Source: an uncultured Polaribacter sp.
GTDB taxonomy: Bacteria; Bacteroidota; Bacteroidia; Flavobacteriales; Flavobacteriaceae
Assembly (NCBI GenBank): GCA_913047375.1
Contig: CAJWTV010000011.1
Coordinates: forward strand, 1 to 42,987
Direction of reading: 5' to 3'
DNA length: 42,987 bases
Positions 29,381 to 38,116 of this stretch are shown piece after piece. Made by a program: the position numbers and the translations under genes. The notes under the pieces are model-generated. The model saw only the letters and a program-made list of their open reading frames with translations. It searched no databases and was not told the origin of the DNA. The number at the start of each line of letters is the position of its first letter. The stretch's first letter is position 1.

Positions 29381-29782
29381 TTATAAATTTTCTCGATTTA
29401 ACATCACAGGTTGAATTCTATTTTTAATTCGATGTAAGCGCCACCTGGTAGGGTCATTTTTGAAAATCTCTCTCATGAACTTATTATTTTGGTATCTCCT
29501 GTAATCATCCATTTTATAAATTATTGGTTTTTTAACCATATTTTTAAATTCAACAAAACGACTGTTCTCAACAAAATCAACAGAATTTATATAGAAACTA
29601 AAAAATTCAAATGAAGATAAATTTAATCTTTTATTAACTGAAGTTAAGCTATTTATATCTTCTTTTAGGGAACTATGAGTATAAATACTTAAAGGGACTT
29701 TTATTTTTTTCACTGCTTTTTGTTGTGCATAAAAGCTAATGGAAAGTAGTGAAAAAAATAAAAGAAAAATCTGATTTTTCAT
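29381..29782 (-). CDS. Small secreted protein of unknown function
   Basis: A 133-residue protein with a signal peptide ending SFYAQ (residue 20). The mature part is basic, with no cysteines and no recognised domain. A run near the C-terminus is rich in Arg and aromatic residues (YKMDDYRRYQNNKFMREIF, RWRLHRIKNRIQPVML). It is the last gene of the pabB-tilS-dsbD operon, 17 bases after dsbD, so its expression follows that operon. Its export suggests a periplasmic role, possibly near DsbD, but this is only positional inference. Confidence 0.7.
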   Translation of the reverse strand: MKNQIFLLFFSLLSISFYAQQKAVKKIKVPLSIYTHSSLKEDINSLTSVNKRLNLSSFEFFSFYINSVDFVENSRFVEFKNMVKKPIIYKMDDYRRYQNNKFMREIFKNDPTRWRLHRIKNRIQPVMLNRENL

Positions 29783-29799
29783 TAGAGTATTGTTAATGA

Positions 29800-31797
29800 T
29801 TACTTTTCAATCAAAAACTGGCGTAAACGTAAGTTTGTATTAAAATTTTCTAGGCCCTTTTGAAGCCAATTAAAATAGATATCTCTGTCCGTATATTGTT
29901 GAGGTGTATTTAAAATTTTTAAATTAGAATCCATTAAAATATAATAGGGCTGTGATGCAGTTTTGAAATTTATAATTTGAAATGTAGACCACTTATCACC
30001 ATAGCTTTTGATTTTTTTGATATTCCCGTTAGCTTTTAAAAATTCAAATTGTTGATTTTTTGGCAACTCTTTTTCATAATCATCTACGTATAATGATATT
30101 AAAATGTAATTATTTTTTAGTAGGTCGTAAATATCATTTTGACTCCAAACATTTTCTTCCATCTTACGGCAGTTTACACACGCCCAGCCAGTGAAATCTA
30201 ATAGAATAGGCTTATTTAATTCTTTTGCAGCTGCAAGACCTTTATCAAAATCTTTATAACAGTCGAGCCCTAATGGACAATCTGTCTCTTGTTGGTAGAT
30301 GCTATAAAATTGAGGAGGAGGAAAACCACTTAGTAGACTTAAATTCCAAGTCGGGGCTTTCATCAATCCAGGAATTAAATAAACTATAAATGTTAAAATT
30401 AAAAAACCTAGAGAAACTCTTGTAAAAGATAATTTTTTAATTTTAGAATCATGGGGGAATTTAATTTTTGCAAACAGATATAACGCTAATCCTGCGAAAA
30501 TTATAATCCAAATTCCAATAAATATTTCACGCTTTAAAAGACCCCAATGTCCTACTAAATCTGAATTTGACAAAAACTTAAAAGCAAAAGCTAATTCTAA
30601 AAAACCTAAAACAACTTTAGTTGTATTTAACCAACCTCCAGACTTTGGTAAAGAGTTTAGCCATCCAGGAAACAATGCGAACAATGTAAAAGGGAGCGCT
30701 AAGGCAAAACCAAAACCACTCATTCCTGCGGTTAATTGATTTGCTGTTTCACCTGCTGAAGATATTGAACCCGCTAATAAAGATCCTAGAATGGGACCTG
30801 TGCAAGAAAAAGAAATAATAGCTAAAGTCAATGCCATAAAAAAGACACCAGTTATTCCTCCAATATTTGAGGCAGAATCCATTTTATTTCCCCACGAACT
30901 CGGTAATGTGATTTCATAATAACCGAAAAACGATCCAGAAAAAAATACTAAGATCACGAAAAAGAAAATATTCAACCAAACATTGGTTGAAATTGTATTT
31001 AAGATATTTGGATCTAAACCATCAATTAGGTGAAATGGAACACTTAATAAAACATATGTAACTACTATAAAAAAGCCATATAAAATTGCATTTGCAATTC
31101 CTTTACTTTTAGATTGAGATTGTTTAGTGAAAAACGAAACTGTTAAAGGAATCATAGGAAAAACACACGGAGTAAGAAGAGCTAATAAACCACCGATGAA
31201 ACCCAATAAAAATATATTAGATAAACTGCTGTCTTTGTTAGTACTTGTCGAGTTTTTTAATAATGAAGTATTTTTTAGATCAAGCTTTAATTTACTGGTT
31301 AATATTTTACTAGCTTCGTCTAAAACAACTCTTTGTTTTTTTATTACAGATCCATCTAAAGAAAAAGTATAAGTATCCTCAAACTGTATGCAAGCAGTTT
31401 CACAGACTTGCCCAAATAAACTAAGCTTTACTTGAGTAATAGATTTGTCATTAATAAAAATTCTTTGAGTCAGAATTGCTTTTTCTTTAAAGATTAGTTC
31501 ATCTTTTTTCCATACATCAGAATATTTTTTTGAGGTCTGACTCTCTTTTGCTTTTCCAATTAGCTTAAATCTGTTTTCCCCTTCTGGGATAAAAATCTCC
31601 ATCGGTAAAGAAGCGTCTTCTGGGTTGTATTGAGAATATACATACCAGTTTTTTAAAATTTTTCCAGAAAAAATTAAATTATATTCTGTTTCAGAAATTT
31701 TCTCCACAGAAGTTTTCCATACAATAGGATTTTCTTTCGTCTGTGAAAAAGCAATAGATGTGATAAATATAAAAGTTAGAAAATAAATAAATTTCAT
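29800..31797 (-). CDS. dsbD: DsbD-type thiol:disulfide interchange protein
   Basis: A 665-residue three-part protein passing electrons from cytoplasmic thioredoxin to periplasmic proteins. After the signal peptide (ending IAFSQ, residue 19) comes an N-terminal DsbD-alpha-like domain with a VCETAC pair (Cys132, Cys136). Eight or so membrane helices follow (about 192-480), bearing the redox cysteines Cys211 (LLTPCVFPM) and Cys332 (SFSCTGP). The C-terminal thioredoxin domain has the WACVNC site (Cys540, Cys543). All redox cysteines are thus present. It lies 40 bases after tilS in a five-gene operon. Downstream users may include cytochrome c maturation, such as the CxxCH protein at 36410. Confidence 0.95.
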   Translation of the reverse strand: MKFIYFLTFIFITSIAFSQTKENPIVWKTSVEKISETEYNLIFSGKILKNWYVYSQYNPEDASLPMEIFIPEGENRFKLIGKAKESQTSKKYSDVWKKDELIFKEKAILTQRIFINDKSITQVKLSLFGQVCETACIQFEDTYTFSLDGSVIKKQRVVLDEASKILTSKLKLDLKNTSLLKNSTSTNKDSSLSNIFLLGFIGGLLALLTPCVFPMIPLTVSFFTKQSQSKSKGIANAILYGFFIVVTYVLLSVPFHLIDGLDPNILNTISTNVWLNIFFFVILVFFSGSFFGYYEITLPSSWGNKMDSASNIGGITGVFFMALTLAIISFSCTGPILGSLLAGSISSAGETANQLTAGMSGFGFALALPFTLFALFPGWLNSLPKSGGWLNTTKVVLGFLELAFAFKFLSNSDLVGHWGLLKREIFIGIWIIIFAGLALYLFAKIKFPHDSKIKKLSFTRVSLGFLILTFIVYLIPGLMKAPTWNLSLLSGFPPPQFYSIYQQETDCPLGLDCYKDFDKGLAAAKELNKPILLDFTGWACVNCRKMEENVWSQNDIYDLLKNNYILISLYVDDYEKELPKNQQFEFLKANGNIKKIKSYGDKWSTFQIINFKTASQPYYILMDSNLKILNTPQQYTDRDIYFNWLQKGLENFNTNLRLRQFLIEK

Positions 31798-31837
31798 TGA
31801 TAATGTTGATTTTAATTTTTAAAATTATAGAAGCCTT

Positions 31838-33160
31838 TTATATGAGGCTAATCTTAATCGTATTAGTATTTTCCTTCAAAGCACAAAAACGATTATCTTG
31901 TCTTCTGTCAATAAGCCAAATAATATCATCATCATTATTACAAAGTAACCAAGCTTGCTCTTTTTGTAAAAGAGAAAGTTTTTCGTCTTTGAAGTACTTG
32001 CTTATTTTCTTTTTCCCATTCATACCAACTGGATAGAAGAAGTCTCCGTTTTTCCATCTCCTTATAATTAATGGAAATATTAATTTATCTTTAGATATAT
32101 ATATTATGCTTTTATTTTCGAGAGAACTTTCTAAAGTTTCCTCGATTTTTAAATGAAATGGATTTCTGATTTCTGATTTATTTTGTTCAATATAATATAT
32201 ATCTGAAGTTTTTTTTTCTTTTATTTCAGAAAGAATTAAAAAATCTCGATCTTTTAACACAGCGTGAGTTTTAGAAAATATTTGCTTACCAGATTGAGAT
32301 GTAAGTAGATTAAAAATATCATTAAACTCTGTGAAATTATATTGTTTCAAAAGTTGGTATAAATAAGCCTTTGGATTTGATAATTTATTAATTTCTAAAA
32401 TAGCTATTTTTATAATTTCTAATGAGTCTAACTTTGTTTTAAAAAGAATATTAGAAGAAATATCGAGAACTCGGTCATTAATAATTTGTTTACTTCCATC
32501 TAGATTTTCAATAGTTTTAGAAAATGTTTCTAATAATCCTGGGTTAATGTCTTTTAAAACAGGAACAACTTTATGTCTAATTTTATTTCTGATGTATTTT
32601 GTAGACGAATTACTTTTATCTTCTCTCCAAACAATCTTTGAATCTTTAGCATACTTAATGATTTCATCTCTAGAAAAAATCAATAATGGACGAATAATAT
32701 TTTCATTAATTTCGGGAATACCAGTAAAACCGTTAAGACCAGATCCACGAGTTAGGTTTATTAAAAAAGTTTCTAAATTGTCATCTGCATGATGAGCAGT
32801 TAAAAGAAAATCAAAACAATTTTCTCGCATAACTTCTTGAAACCAACTATATCTTAAGTTTCTTGCCGCTACTTGCATTGATTGTTTATTTTTTTGCGCA
32901 AATTCTTTAGTATTAAAAGAAGTTGTAAAATAATTTTTATTATTATTTTTTGCGAAATTACAAACGAAGCCTTCATCTAAATCACTTTCTTCACCACGTA
33001 ATTTAAAATTGCAATGTGCCAATGATATATCAAAATTTAATATAGAAAATAGTTGAGTTAGGACTACAGAATCTATCCCTCCAGAGATGGCAACAAGTAT
33101 TTTTTTATCCTTCAGGAAAGGAAATTTAACGTTGATATGTTTTTCTAATTTAACTAACAT
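31838..33160 (-). CDS. tilS: tRNA(Ile)-lysidine synthetase
   Basis: TilS converts C34 of the minor tRNA-Ile (CAU anticodon) to lysidine so that AUA is read as isoleucine, essential in an AT-rich genome. The 440-residue protein has the PP-loop ILVAISGGIDSVV (residues 21-33), followed by LAHCNFKLRGEESDLDE, LTAHHADDNLETFLINL and the substrate segment NKIRHKVVPVL. The C-terminal domains are divergent, as usual. It lies 16 bases after the 80-residue gene and 40 before dsbD. Confidence 0.96.
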   Translation of the reverse strand: MLVKLEKHINVKFPFLKDKKILVAISGGIDSVVLTQLFSILNFDISLAHCNFKLRGEESDLDEGFVCNFAKNNNKNYFTTSFNTKEFAQKNKQSMQVAARNLRYSWFQEVMRENCFDFLLTAHHADDNLETFLINLTRGSGLNGFTGIPEINENIIRPLLIFSRDEIIKYAKDSKIVWREDKSNSSTKYIRNKIRHKVVPVLKDINPGLLETFSKTIENLDGSKQIINDRVLDISSNILFKTKLDSLEIIKIAILEINKLSNPKAYLYQLLKQYNFTEFNDIFNLLTSQSGKQIFSKTHAVLKDRDFLILSEIKEKKTSDIYYIEQNKSEIRNPFHLKIEETLESSLENKSIIYISKDKLIFPLIIRRWKNGDFFYPVGMNGKKKISKYFKDEKLSLLQKEQAWLLCNNDDDIIWLIDRRQDNRFCALKENTNTIKISLI

Positions 33161-33176
33161 TTTCGTGTCAAAAGTA

Positions 33177-33419
33177 CTAATTTAAAACTTGAGTTATTAG
33201 CCAAGCACGAATCTGTTTTCTTATTTGTTGTTCTGGTTTTGGAAGAGGTATTGTTTTTCCAAATTGCTTACTTCTATTAAATTTAGAAAAGGTTATTTTT
33301 AGTTGCTTCCATTCAGTGGGGTAAAGATCTATGAACTTATTGAACATATTTTGTTCATTTGGTTTTTCATCAAGTTGTTCTTGAGTTTTTTTAAATTTTT
33401 CATCTAAGTTTATTATCAT
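33177..33419 (-). CDS. Conserved small cytoplasmic protein (80 aa), unknown function
   Basis: An 80-residue soluble, highly charged protein with no signal peptide, membrane segment or cysteine. It has a basic middle and end (LYPTEWKQLKITFSKFNRSKQFGKT, then EQQIRKQIRAWLITQVLN). It lies in frame-tight order between pabB (33-base gap) and tilS (16-base gap). The operon position, ATG start and codon use like its neighbours indicate a real gene. I do not recognise the family. Confidence 0.7.
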   Translation of the reverse strand: MIINLDEKFKKTQEQLDEKPNEQNMFNKFIDLYPTEWKQLKITFSKFNRSKQFGKTIPLPKPEQQIRKQIRAWLITQVLN

Positions 33420-33452
33420 AATTCCGAAGGTAAAATAATGTTTAAAGATTTT

Positions 33453-34751
33453 TTATTTATATTTTTCTAAAACTTGTTTCATCGCTTTTGCTTTAAGCAA
33501 ACATTCATCATACTCGTTTTCTGGAACTGATTTTGCTGTAATGGCACTACCTACAGAATAAGATATATACTCATTCTTTTTATTGTACAAAATACTTCTA
33601 ATTACTACATTAAAATCGAAATTATTTTCCGGAGTAAAATATCCAACAGCACCAGAATAAAGTCCCCGTTTAGTTACCTCTAAATTTTCGATAATCTTCA
33701 TGGCAGATACTTTTGGAGCGCCAGTCATGCTTCCCATCGGGAAAGTGCTTCTGAGCACTTCTACAGGATGCGTTTTTTTATCAACTGAAGAAACTACTGT
33801 AGAGATCATTTGATGGACTTGTTTAAAAGTATAAACTTTGCATAATTCTTCTACTTTTACGCTTCCTATTTTAGATGTTTTTGATAAATCATTTCTTACT
33901 AGATCTACAATCATAACATTTTCTGCATATTCTTTTTCATCTCTTGCTAGGTTGATAGCGATCTTTTGATCATCATACTTATTTTTTGATCTTCGTGCAG
34001 TTCCTTTTATGGGTTGAGAAATGATTTTAGTCCCATCTTTTTTAATATACCTTTCAGGTGAGGCTGATAACAAGAAGTGTTCATCAATTTTCAAAAAGGA
34101 AGCAAAAGGAGCTTTAGAAATTTTATTTAAATTAGTATAAATTTTATATGGATCTACAATAGCATTCTCAGCATAAAATTCTTGACAAAAATTAGCTTCA
34201 TAAATGTCACCTCTCTTAATATGATTAATAACTTTTGAAACTTTGCTTAGGTATTGATCTTTGTTAATTCGAGATTTTATTTTAAGATCATATTTAGTTT
34301 TATTTTTACTGTCTTCATGTTTTTGAATTTCCTTAAAATCTTTTTCTATTTCGTCTTCAACCATTTTTAAGTAACGAAATTCAACTTGAGAACCTCTGAT
34401 GAAAACTAATTTTTGTGGTTGGAAAAAATAAATATCAGAAAACTTTAATCCGTCAAAATTATTAGAAGATAGTTGTTCTGTATCATTTTTAATATCATAA
34501 GATAAGTAACCAAAGATATAGTCCTTTGTTATAGTTTGATATTCCTTTAATTTATCAAAAGCATTAGAATAATCTGTTTTTATAGATGTAAATTCATCAA
34601 CAGCTAAAACACAGTCAAGTTCTGAGTATTCTTGGATATAACTATTAGATTCTAACCATGCTATTGTTTCAAATTGTTGAGACCAAGCAAATAAATTTTT
34701 TTTAAAAGCATCAATTTTATCAATTGAAAAAGTACAAATAGTTCTTTGCAT
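33453..34751 (-). CDS. pabB: Aminodeoxychorismate synthase component I (PabB-like)
   Basis: A 432-residue chorismate-utilising enzyme of the TrpE/PabB family. Key blocks are GDIYEANFCQEF (181-192), LSASPERYIKK (228-238), PIKGTARR (247-254, Lys249), NVMIVDLVRNDLSK, TFPMGSMTGAPKVSAMKIIENLE and SGAVGYFTP. The lysine in PIKGT is the nucleophile that separates PabB from anthranilate synthase TrpE, where this position is Ala in PIAGT. It thus likely makes 4-amino-4-deoxychorismate for folate. No glutamine amidotransferase partner is adjacent. It is the first gene of the operon that continues with tilS and dsbD. Confidence 0.92.
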   Translation of the reverse strand: MQRTICTFSIDKIDAFKKNLFAWSQQFETIAWLESNSYIQEYSELDCVLAVDEFTSIKTDYSNAFDKLKEYQTITKDYIFGYLSYDIKNDTEQLSSNNFDGLKFSDIYFFQPQKLVFIRGSQVEFRYLKMVEDEIEKDFKEIQKHEDSKNKTKYDLKIKSRINKDQYLSKVSKVINHIKRGDIYEANFCQEFYAENAIVDPYKIYTNLNKISKAPFASFLKIDEHFLLSASPERYIKKDGTKIISQPIKGTARRSKNKYDDQKIAINLARDEKEYAENVMIVDLVRNDLSKTSKIGSVKVEELCKVYTFKQVHQMISTVVSSVDKKTHPVEVLRSTFPMGSMTGAPKVSAMKIIENLEVTKRGLYSGAVGYFTPENNFDFNVVIRSILYNKKNEYISYSVGSAITAKSVPENEYDECLLKAKAMKQVLEKYK

Positions 34752-34868
34752 AATTTAAATTCTGATTCTTATGAAAAGGTTTTCTATTAAAAATCACATA
34801 TTTTAAGTAAGCAAATTATTATTTATTTATCTAAAATATGCTATTCTTTTAACCAATTCAGATAAATA

Positions 34869-36269
34869 CTATGCATTTAAAGGCATTCCGTCCCAAGCCG
34901 CTTTTGCAGCTTCTTTAACTGCTTCAGAATATGTTGGGTGTCCATGGCAAATTCTCGCTAAGTCTTCTGCAGAAGCTCTAAACTCCATTGCAACAGCCGC
35001 TTCCATAATTAAATCAGCAACACGTGCACCTACCATATGAACTCCTAAAATTTCATCTGTATTTTTATCCGCTAATACTTTTACGAATCCGTCAATATCT
35101 CCACTAGCTCTAGACCTACCTAAAGCTCTCATGGAAAATTTCCCTGCTTTATATTCTATTTGATTATCTTTTAACTCTTGTTCAGTCTTTCCTACAGCGG
35201 CTGCCTCTGGCCATGTATAAACAATTCCTGGAATTAAATTATAATTTATATGAGGTTTTTGACCAGCTAAAAATTCTGCTACAATTACACCTTCTTCTTC
35301 TGCTTTGTGCGCCAACATTGCCCCTTGAACAACATCTCCAATTGCGTATATATTTGAAATATTAGTTTGTAAATTATTGTTAGTGATTATTTGTCCACGT
35401 TCATTCACTTCAACACCAATTTTATCTAACCCTAGGCCATTTGTAAATGGTTTTCTACCAACAGATACTAAACAGTAATCACCGTTAAATTCTATCTCTC
35501 GATCTTTTTTGTCAGTTGCTTTTACAATAATTGAGTCTCCGTTTCTTTCTACAGATTTTACTTTATGACTTGTTGCAAATTTAATTCCTTGCTTTTTAAA
35601 AACCTTTAGTAACTCTTTCGAAATATCTGTGTCCATTCCTGGGACAATTTTATCCATATATTCAATCACAGTTACCTCTGAGCCAAGTCTATTATATACT
35701 GAACCTAATTCTAAACCAATAACTCCTCCTCCAATTATCAATAAGTGTTTAGGCACTTCTTTTAGTTTTAAGGCTTCAGTAGAAGTGATAACTCTATCTT
35801 TATCTATTTTTATAAAAGGAAGGCTAGCAGGTTTAGACCCTGTTGCTATAATTATATTCACCCCTTCAATTAATTCAAATGAACCATCTTTCTTTGAAAC
35901 TCTTACATGTGTGTTATCTTCAAAAGACCCAAGACCTTCATAAACTTCAATATTATTTTTGTCCATCAAATATTTTATACCACCTGTTGTCGTTTCTACA
36001 ACTTTTGACTTTCTTTCGATCATTTTTCCAAAATCAAAAGATGGTTTTTCAACAGATATTCCATGTTCTTCAAAATGATGAACTGCGTCGTAATAATGAT
36101 GAGAGGAATCTAATAATGCTTTTGAAGGAATGCAACCAACATTTAAACAGGTTCCACCTAAAGCAGTATATTTTTCTATAAGTGCTACTTTTTTACCTAA
36201 TTGAGAGGCTCTAATTGCAGCAATATAACCTCCGGGACCAGAACCAATGACGATTAAATCGTATTTCAT
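34869..36269 (-). CDS. lpdA: Dihydrolipoyl dehydrogenase
   Basis: A 466-residue flavoprotein, the E3 subunit of pyruvate, 2-oxoglutarate and branched-chain oxoacid dehydrogenases. The FAD loop is VIGSGPGGYIAA (7-18), the redox-active disulfide is CLNVGC (Cys41, Cys46), the NAD loop is IIGGGVIGLELGSVY, the second FAD block is NIYAIGDVVQGAMLAHKAEEEG, and the C-terminal pair His444/Glu449 is in HGHPTYSEAVKEA. Length and motifs are standard. It is a single gene with a TATTTTTG box upstream; the other dehydrogenase subunits are not in the window. Confidence 0.97.
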   Translation of the reverse strand: MKYDLIVIGSGPGGYIAAIRASQLGKKVALIEKYTALGGTCLNVGCIPSKALLDSSHHYYDAVHHFEEHGISVEKPSFDFGKMIERKSKVVETTTGGIKYLMDKNNIEVYEGLGSFEDNTHVRVSKKDGSFELIEGVNIIIATGSKPASLPFIKIDKDRVITSTEALKLKEVPKHLLIIGGGVIGLELGSVYNRLGSEVTVIEYMDKIVPGMDTDISKELLKVFKKQGIKFATSHKVKSVERNGDSIIVKATDKKDREIEFNGDYCLVSVGRKPFTNGLGLDKIGVEVNERGQIITNNNLQTNISNIYAIGDVVQGAMLAHKAEEEGVIVAEFLAGQKPHINYNLIPGIVYTWPEAAAVGKTEQELKDNQIEYKAGKFSMRALGRSRASGDIDGFVKVLADKNTDEILGVHMVGARVADLIMEAAVAMEFRASAEDLARICHGHPTYSEAVKEAAKAAWDGMPLNA

Positions 36270-36336
36270 GAGTGTAATTTTTTTATAATTATTATAAAAC
36301 TATCAAGTTTCACTTTGTTCTATTATAATATCACTA

Positions 36337-36344
36337 CAAAAATA
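36337..36344 (-). promoter_or_regulatory. -7 promoter box of lpdA
   Basis: Minus-strand TATTTTTG fits TANNTTTG and lies 67 bases before the lpdA ATG, leaving a normal-length leader. No TTG at -33 is seen. Confidence 0.5.
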
Positions 36345-36409
36345 CATATATTTTTATAAAAAATTAATAGAAATGCTTAGTTTTACTATCTTAAATTCTA
36401 AATATAAAT

Positions 36410-36886
36410 ATGATGATAACTCTAAAAAAATTAGGCTACATTCTATTAATTTTATTAATTATTTCACAATTCTTTAGTCCTGAAAAGAATGAAGGAGATT
36501 TGATTTCAGTAGTCCCTTTTTTAAATGAGACAAATCCACCTGAAAATGTAAAATTAATTCTTGAAACAACTTGTTTTGATTGTCATTCAAATAAAACTAA
36601 TTACCCTTGGTATAATGATATTACTCCAGTAAACTATTGGTTAGATAGTCATATAAAAGATGGGAAAAAACATTTAAATTTCTCTAAATGGTCGAGCTAT
36701 TCTTTGAAAAGGAAAGAACATAAAATGGACGAATTATATGAAGAAGTAGAACAAGGAGAAATGCCTTTAAGCTCCTATACTTGGACGCATTCTGAATCCA
36801 ATTTAACTCAATATCAGGTAGATGCAGTAGTTACCTGGGGTAAAAAAACACAAGGATATTATCAGCAATTATTAAATGCAAAGTAA
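36410..36886 (+). CDS. Haem-binding c-type cytochrome-like protein
   Basis: A 158-residue exported protein anchored by one N-terminal hydrophobic segment (about 8-22). A single covalent haem site CFDCH (Cys55, Cys58, His59) begins the recognisable haem-binding domain: CFDCHSNKTNYPWYNDITPVNYWLDSHIKDGKKHLNFSKW, here split as CFDCHSNKTNYPWY and then LDSHIKDGKKHLNFSKW. GEMPLSSYT follows, where the Met may be the distal ligand. I recognise the Haem_bd family, a small monohaem protein group of Bacteroidota. Its last 11 bases overlap the glycosyltransferase gene. It needs the cytochrome c maturation system, not found here. Partner unknown. Confidence 0.88.
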   Translation: MMITLKKLGYILLILLIISQFFSPEKNEGDLISVVPFLNETNPPENVKLILETTCFDCHSNKTNYPWYNDITPVNYWLDSHIKDGKKHLNFSKWSSYSLKRKEHKMDELYEEVEQGEMPLSSYTWTHSESNLTQYQVDAVVTWGKKTQGYYQQLLNAK

Positions 36887-38114
36887 CTCAGTTTTAATAA
36901 TTGGATATGTTTGGGTTGAGCCCAATTCTTCTGCTGCTGGTGGAAGAATGTTACAAATTATAAAGCAATTTATTCTACAAAAATGGAAAGTAACTTTTGC
37001 CTCATCAGCTGTAAAGGGAGAGAAGGCAATGGATTTAAATTCTATTGGAGTAGATGTGGTTTCTATTGAATTAAATAATTCTTCTTTTGATAATTTTGTA
37101 AAATTATTACAGCCGACAATTGTACTATTTGATCGATTTATGATCGAAGAGCAATTCAGTTGGCGTGTTTCAGAGAATTGCCCTGAAGCATTACGTATAT
37201 TAGATACTGAAGATCTTCATTGCTTAAGAAAGACAAGAGAAAAAGCAATTAAAAATAAGGAGTTATTTTTAAAAGATAATTTACTAAAAGAAGATATCAC
37301 TAAAAGAGAAATTGCTTCAATATTACGAAGTGACCTCTCTTTAATAATTTCTACTTTTGAAATGGATTTGTTGACAAATTTTTTTAAAATAGACAAAGAA
37401 TTATTGTGTAATTTACCCTTTTTATTATCTAAAATTGATGAGAATCAAATTGACAACTGGAAAAAATTTAAAGAAAGAAAACATTTTACAATTATTGGAA
37501 ATTTTTTACATGCACCAAATGTTGATGCTGTTTTAATTCTCAAAAATATAATTTGGAAACAAATAAAAAAACAAATACCATCTGCTGAACTTCATATTTA
37601 CGGTGCTTACCCAACTCAACAAATTTTAGAATTACATAATAAAAAAGAAGGCTTTTTAATTAAGGGTTACACAGAGAGCACAAATGAAATTATTAGAAAT
37701 ATAAAAGTTGTTTTGGCCCCACTCCGATTTGGAGCCGGAATTAAAGGAAAGCTAACGGAGGCCATGGTTTTTGGTGCGCCTAGTATTACAACCTCTATTG
37801 GAATAGAAGGTATGAATGAATCCCTTGCTTGGAACGGTTTTGTAACAGACGATTTTGATTTGTTTGCTAAACATTCAATTGAGTTGTATTCTAATGAAAC
37901 CATTTGGATTGAGGCTCAAAAAAAGGGAATAGCAATTATTAATACAATTTATGATAAAGAGAAAATAGGTGCTTTATTTATAAATAAAATCCTAAAAATT
38001 CAAAAGAATTTAAAACGACATAGAGAGAAAAATTTTTTTGGCACTATAATCCAGCACCAAACACTTCAAAGCACAAAATACATGAGTAAATGGATAGAGG
38101 CAAAAAATTCTTAA
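36876..38114 (+). CDS. Glycosyltransferase family 4-like protein
   Basis: A 412-residue cytoplasmic GT-B enzyme. The N-terminal Rossmann half starts VLIIGYVWVEPNSSAAGGRM (residues 6-25). The C-terminal half has FTIIGNFLHAPNVDAV, LHIYGAYP, IKGYT and the nucleotide-sugar motif LRFGAGIKGKLTEAMVFGAPSITT (about 293-315), where the Glu of the E-X7-E pattern is in LTEAM. Family members add sugars from nucleotide donors to lipid- or protein-linked glycans. It overlaps the haem-protein gene by 11 bases, an odd pairing. The convergent M3 peptidase gene ends two bases from its stop. Acceptor unknown. Confidence 0.88.
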   Translation: MQSNSVLIIGYVWVEPNSSAAGGRMLQIIKQFILQKWKVTFASSAVKGEKAMDLNSIGVDVVSIELNNSSFDNFVKLLQPTIVLFDRFMIEEQFSWRVSENCPEALRILDTEDLHCLRKTREKAIKNKELFLKDNLLKEDITKREIASILRSDLSLIISTFEMDLLTNFFKIDKELLCNLPFLLSKIDENQIDNWKKFKERKHFTIIGNFLHAPNVDAVLILKNIIWKQIKKQIPSAELHIYGAYPTQQILELHNKKEGFLIKGYTESTNEIIRNIKVVLAPLRFGAGIKGKLTEAMVFGAPSITTSIGIEGMNESLAWNGFVTDDFDLFAKHSIELYSNETIWIEAQKKGIAIINTIYDKEKIGALFINKILKIQKNLKRHREKNFFGTIIQHQTLQSTKYMSKWIEAKNS

Positions 38115-38116
38115 AA

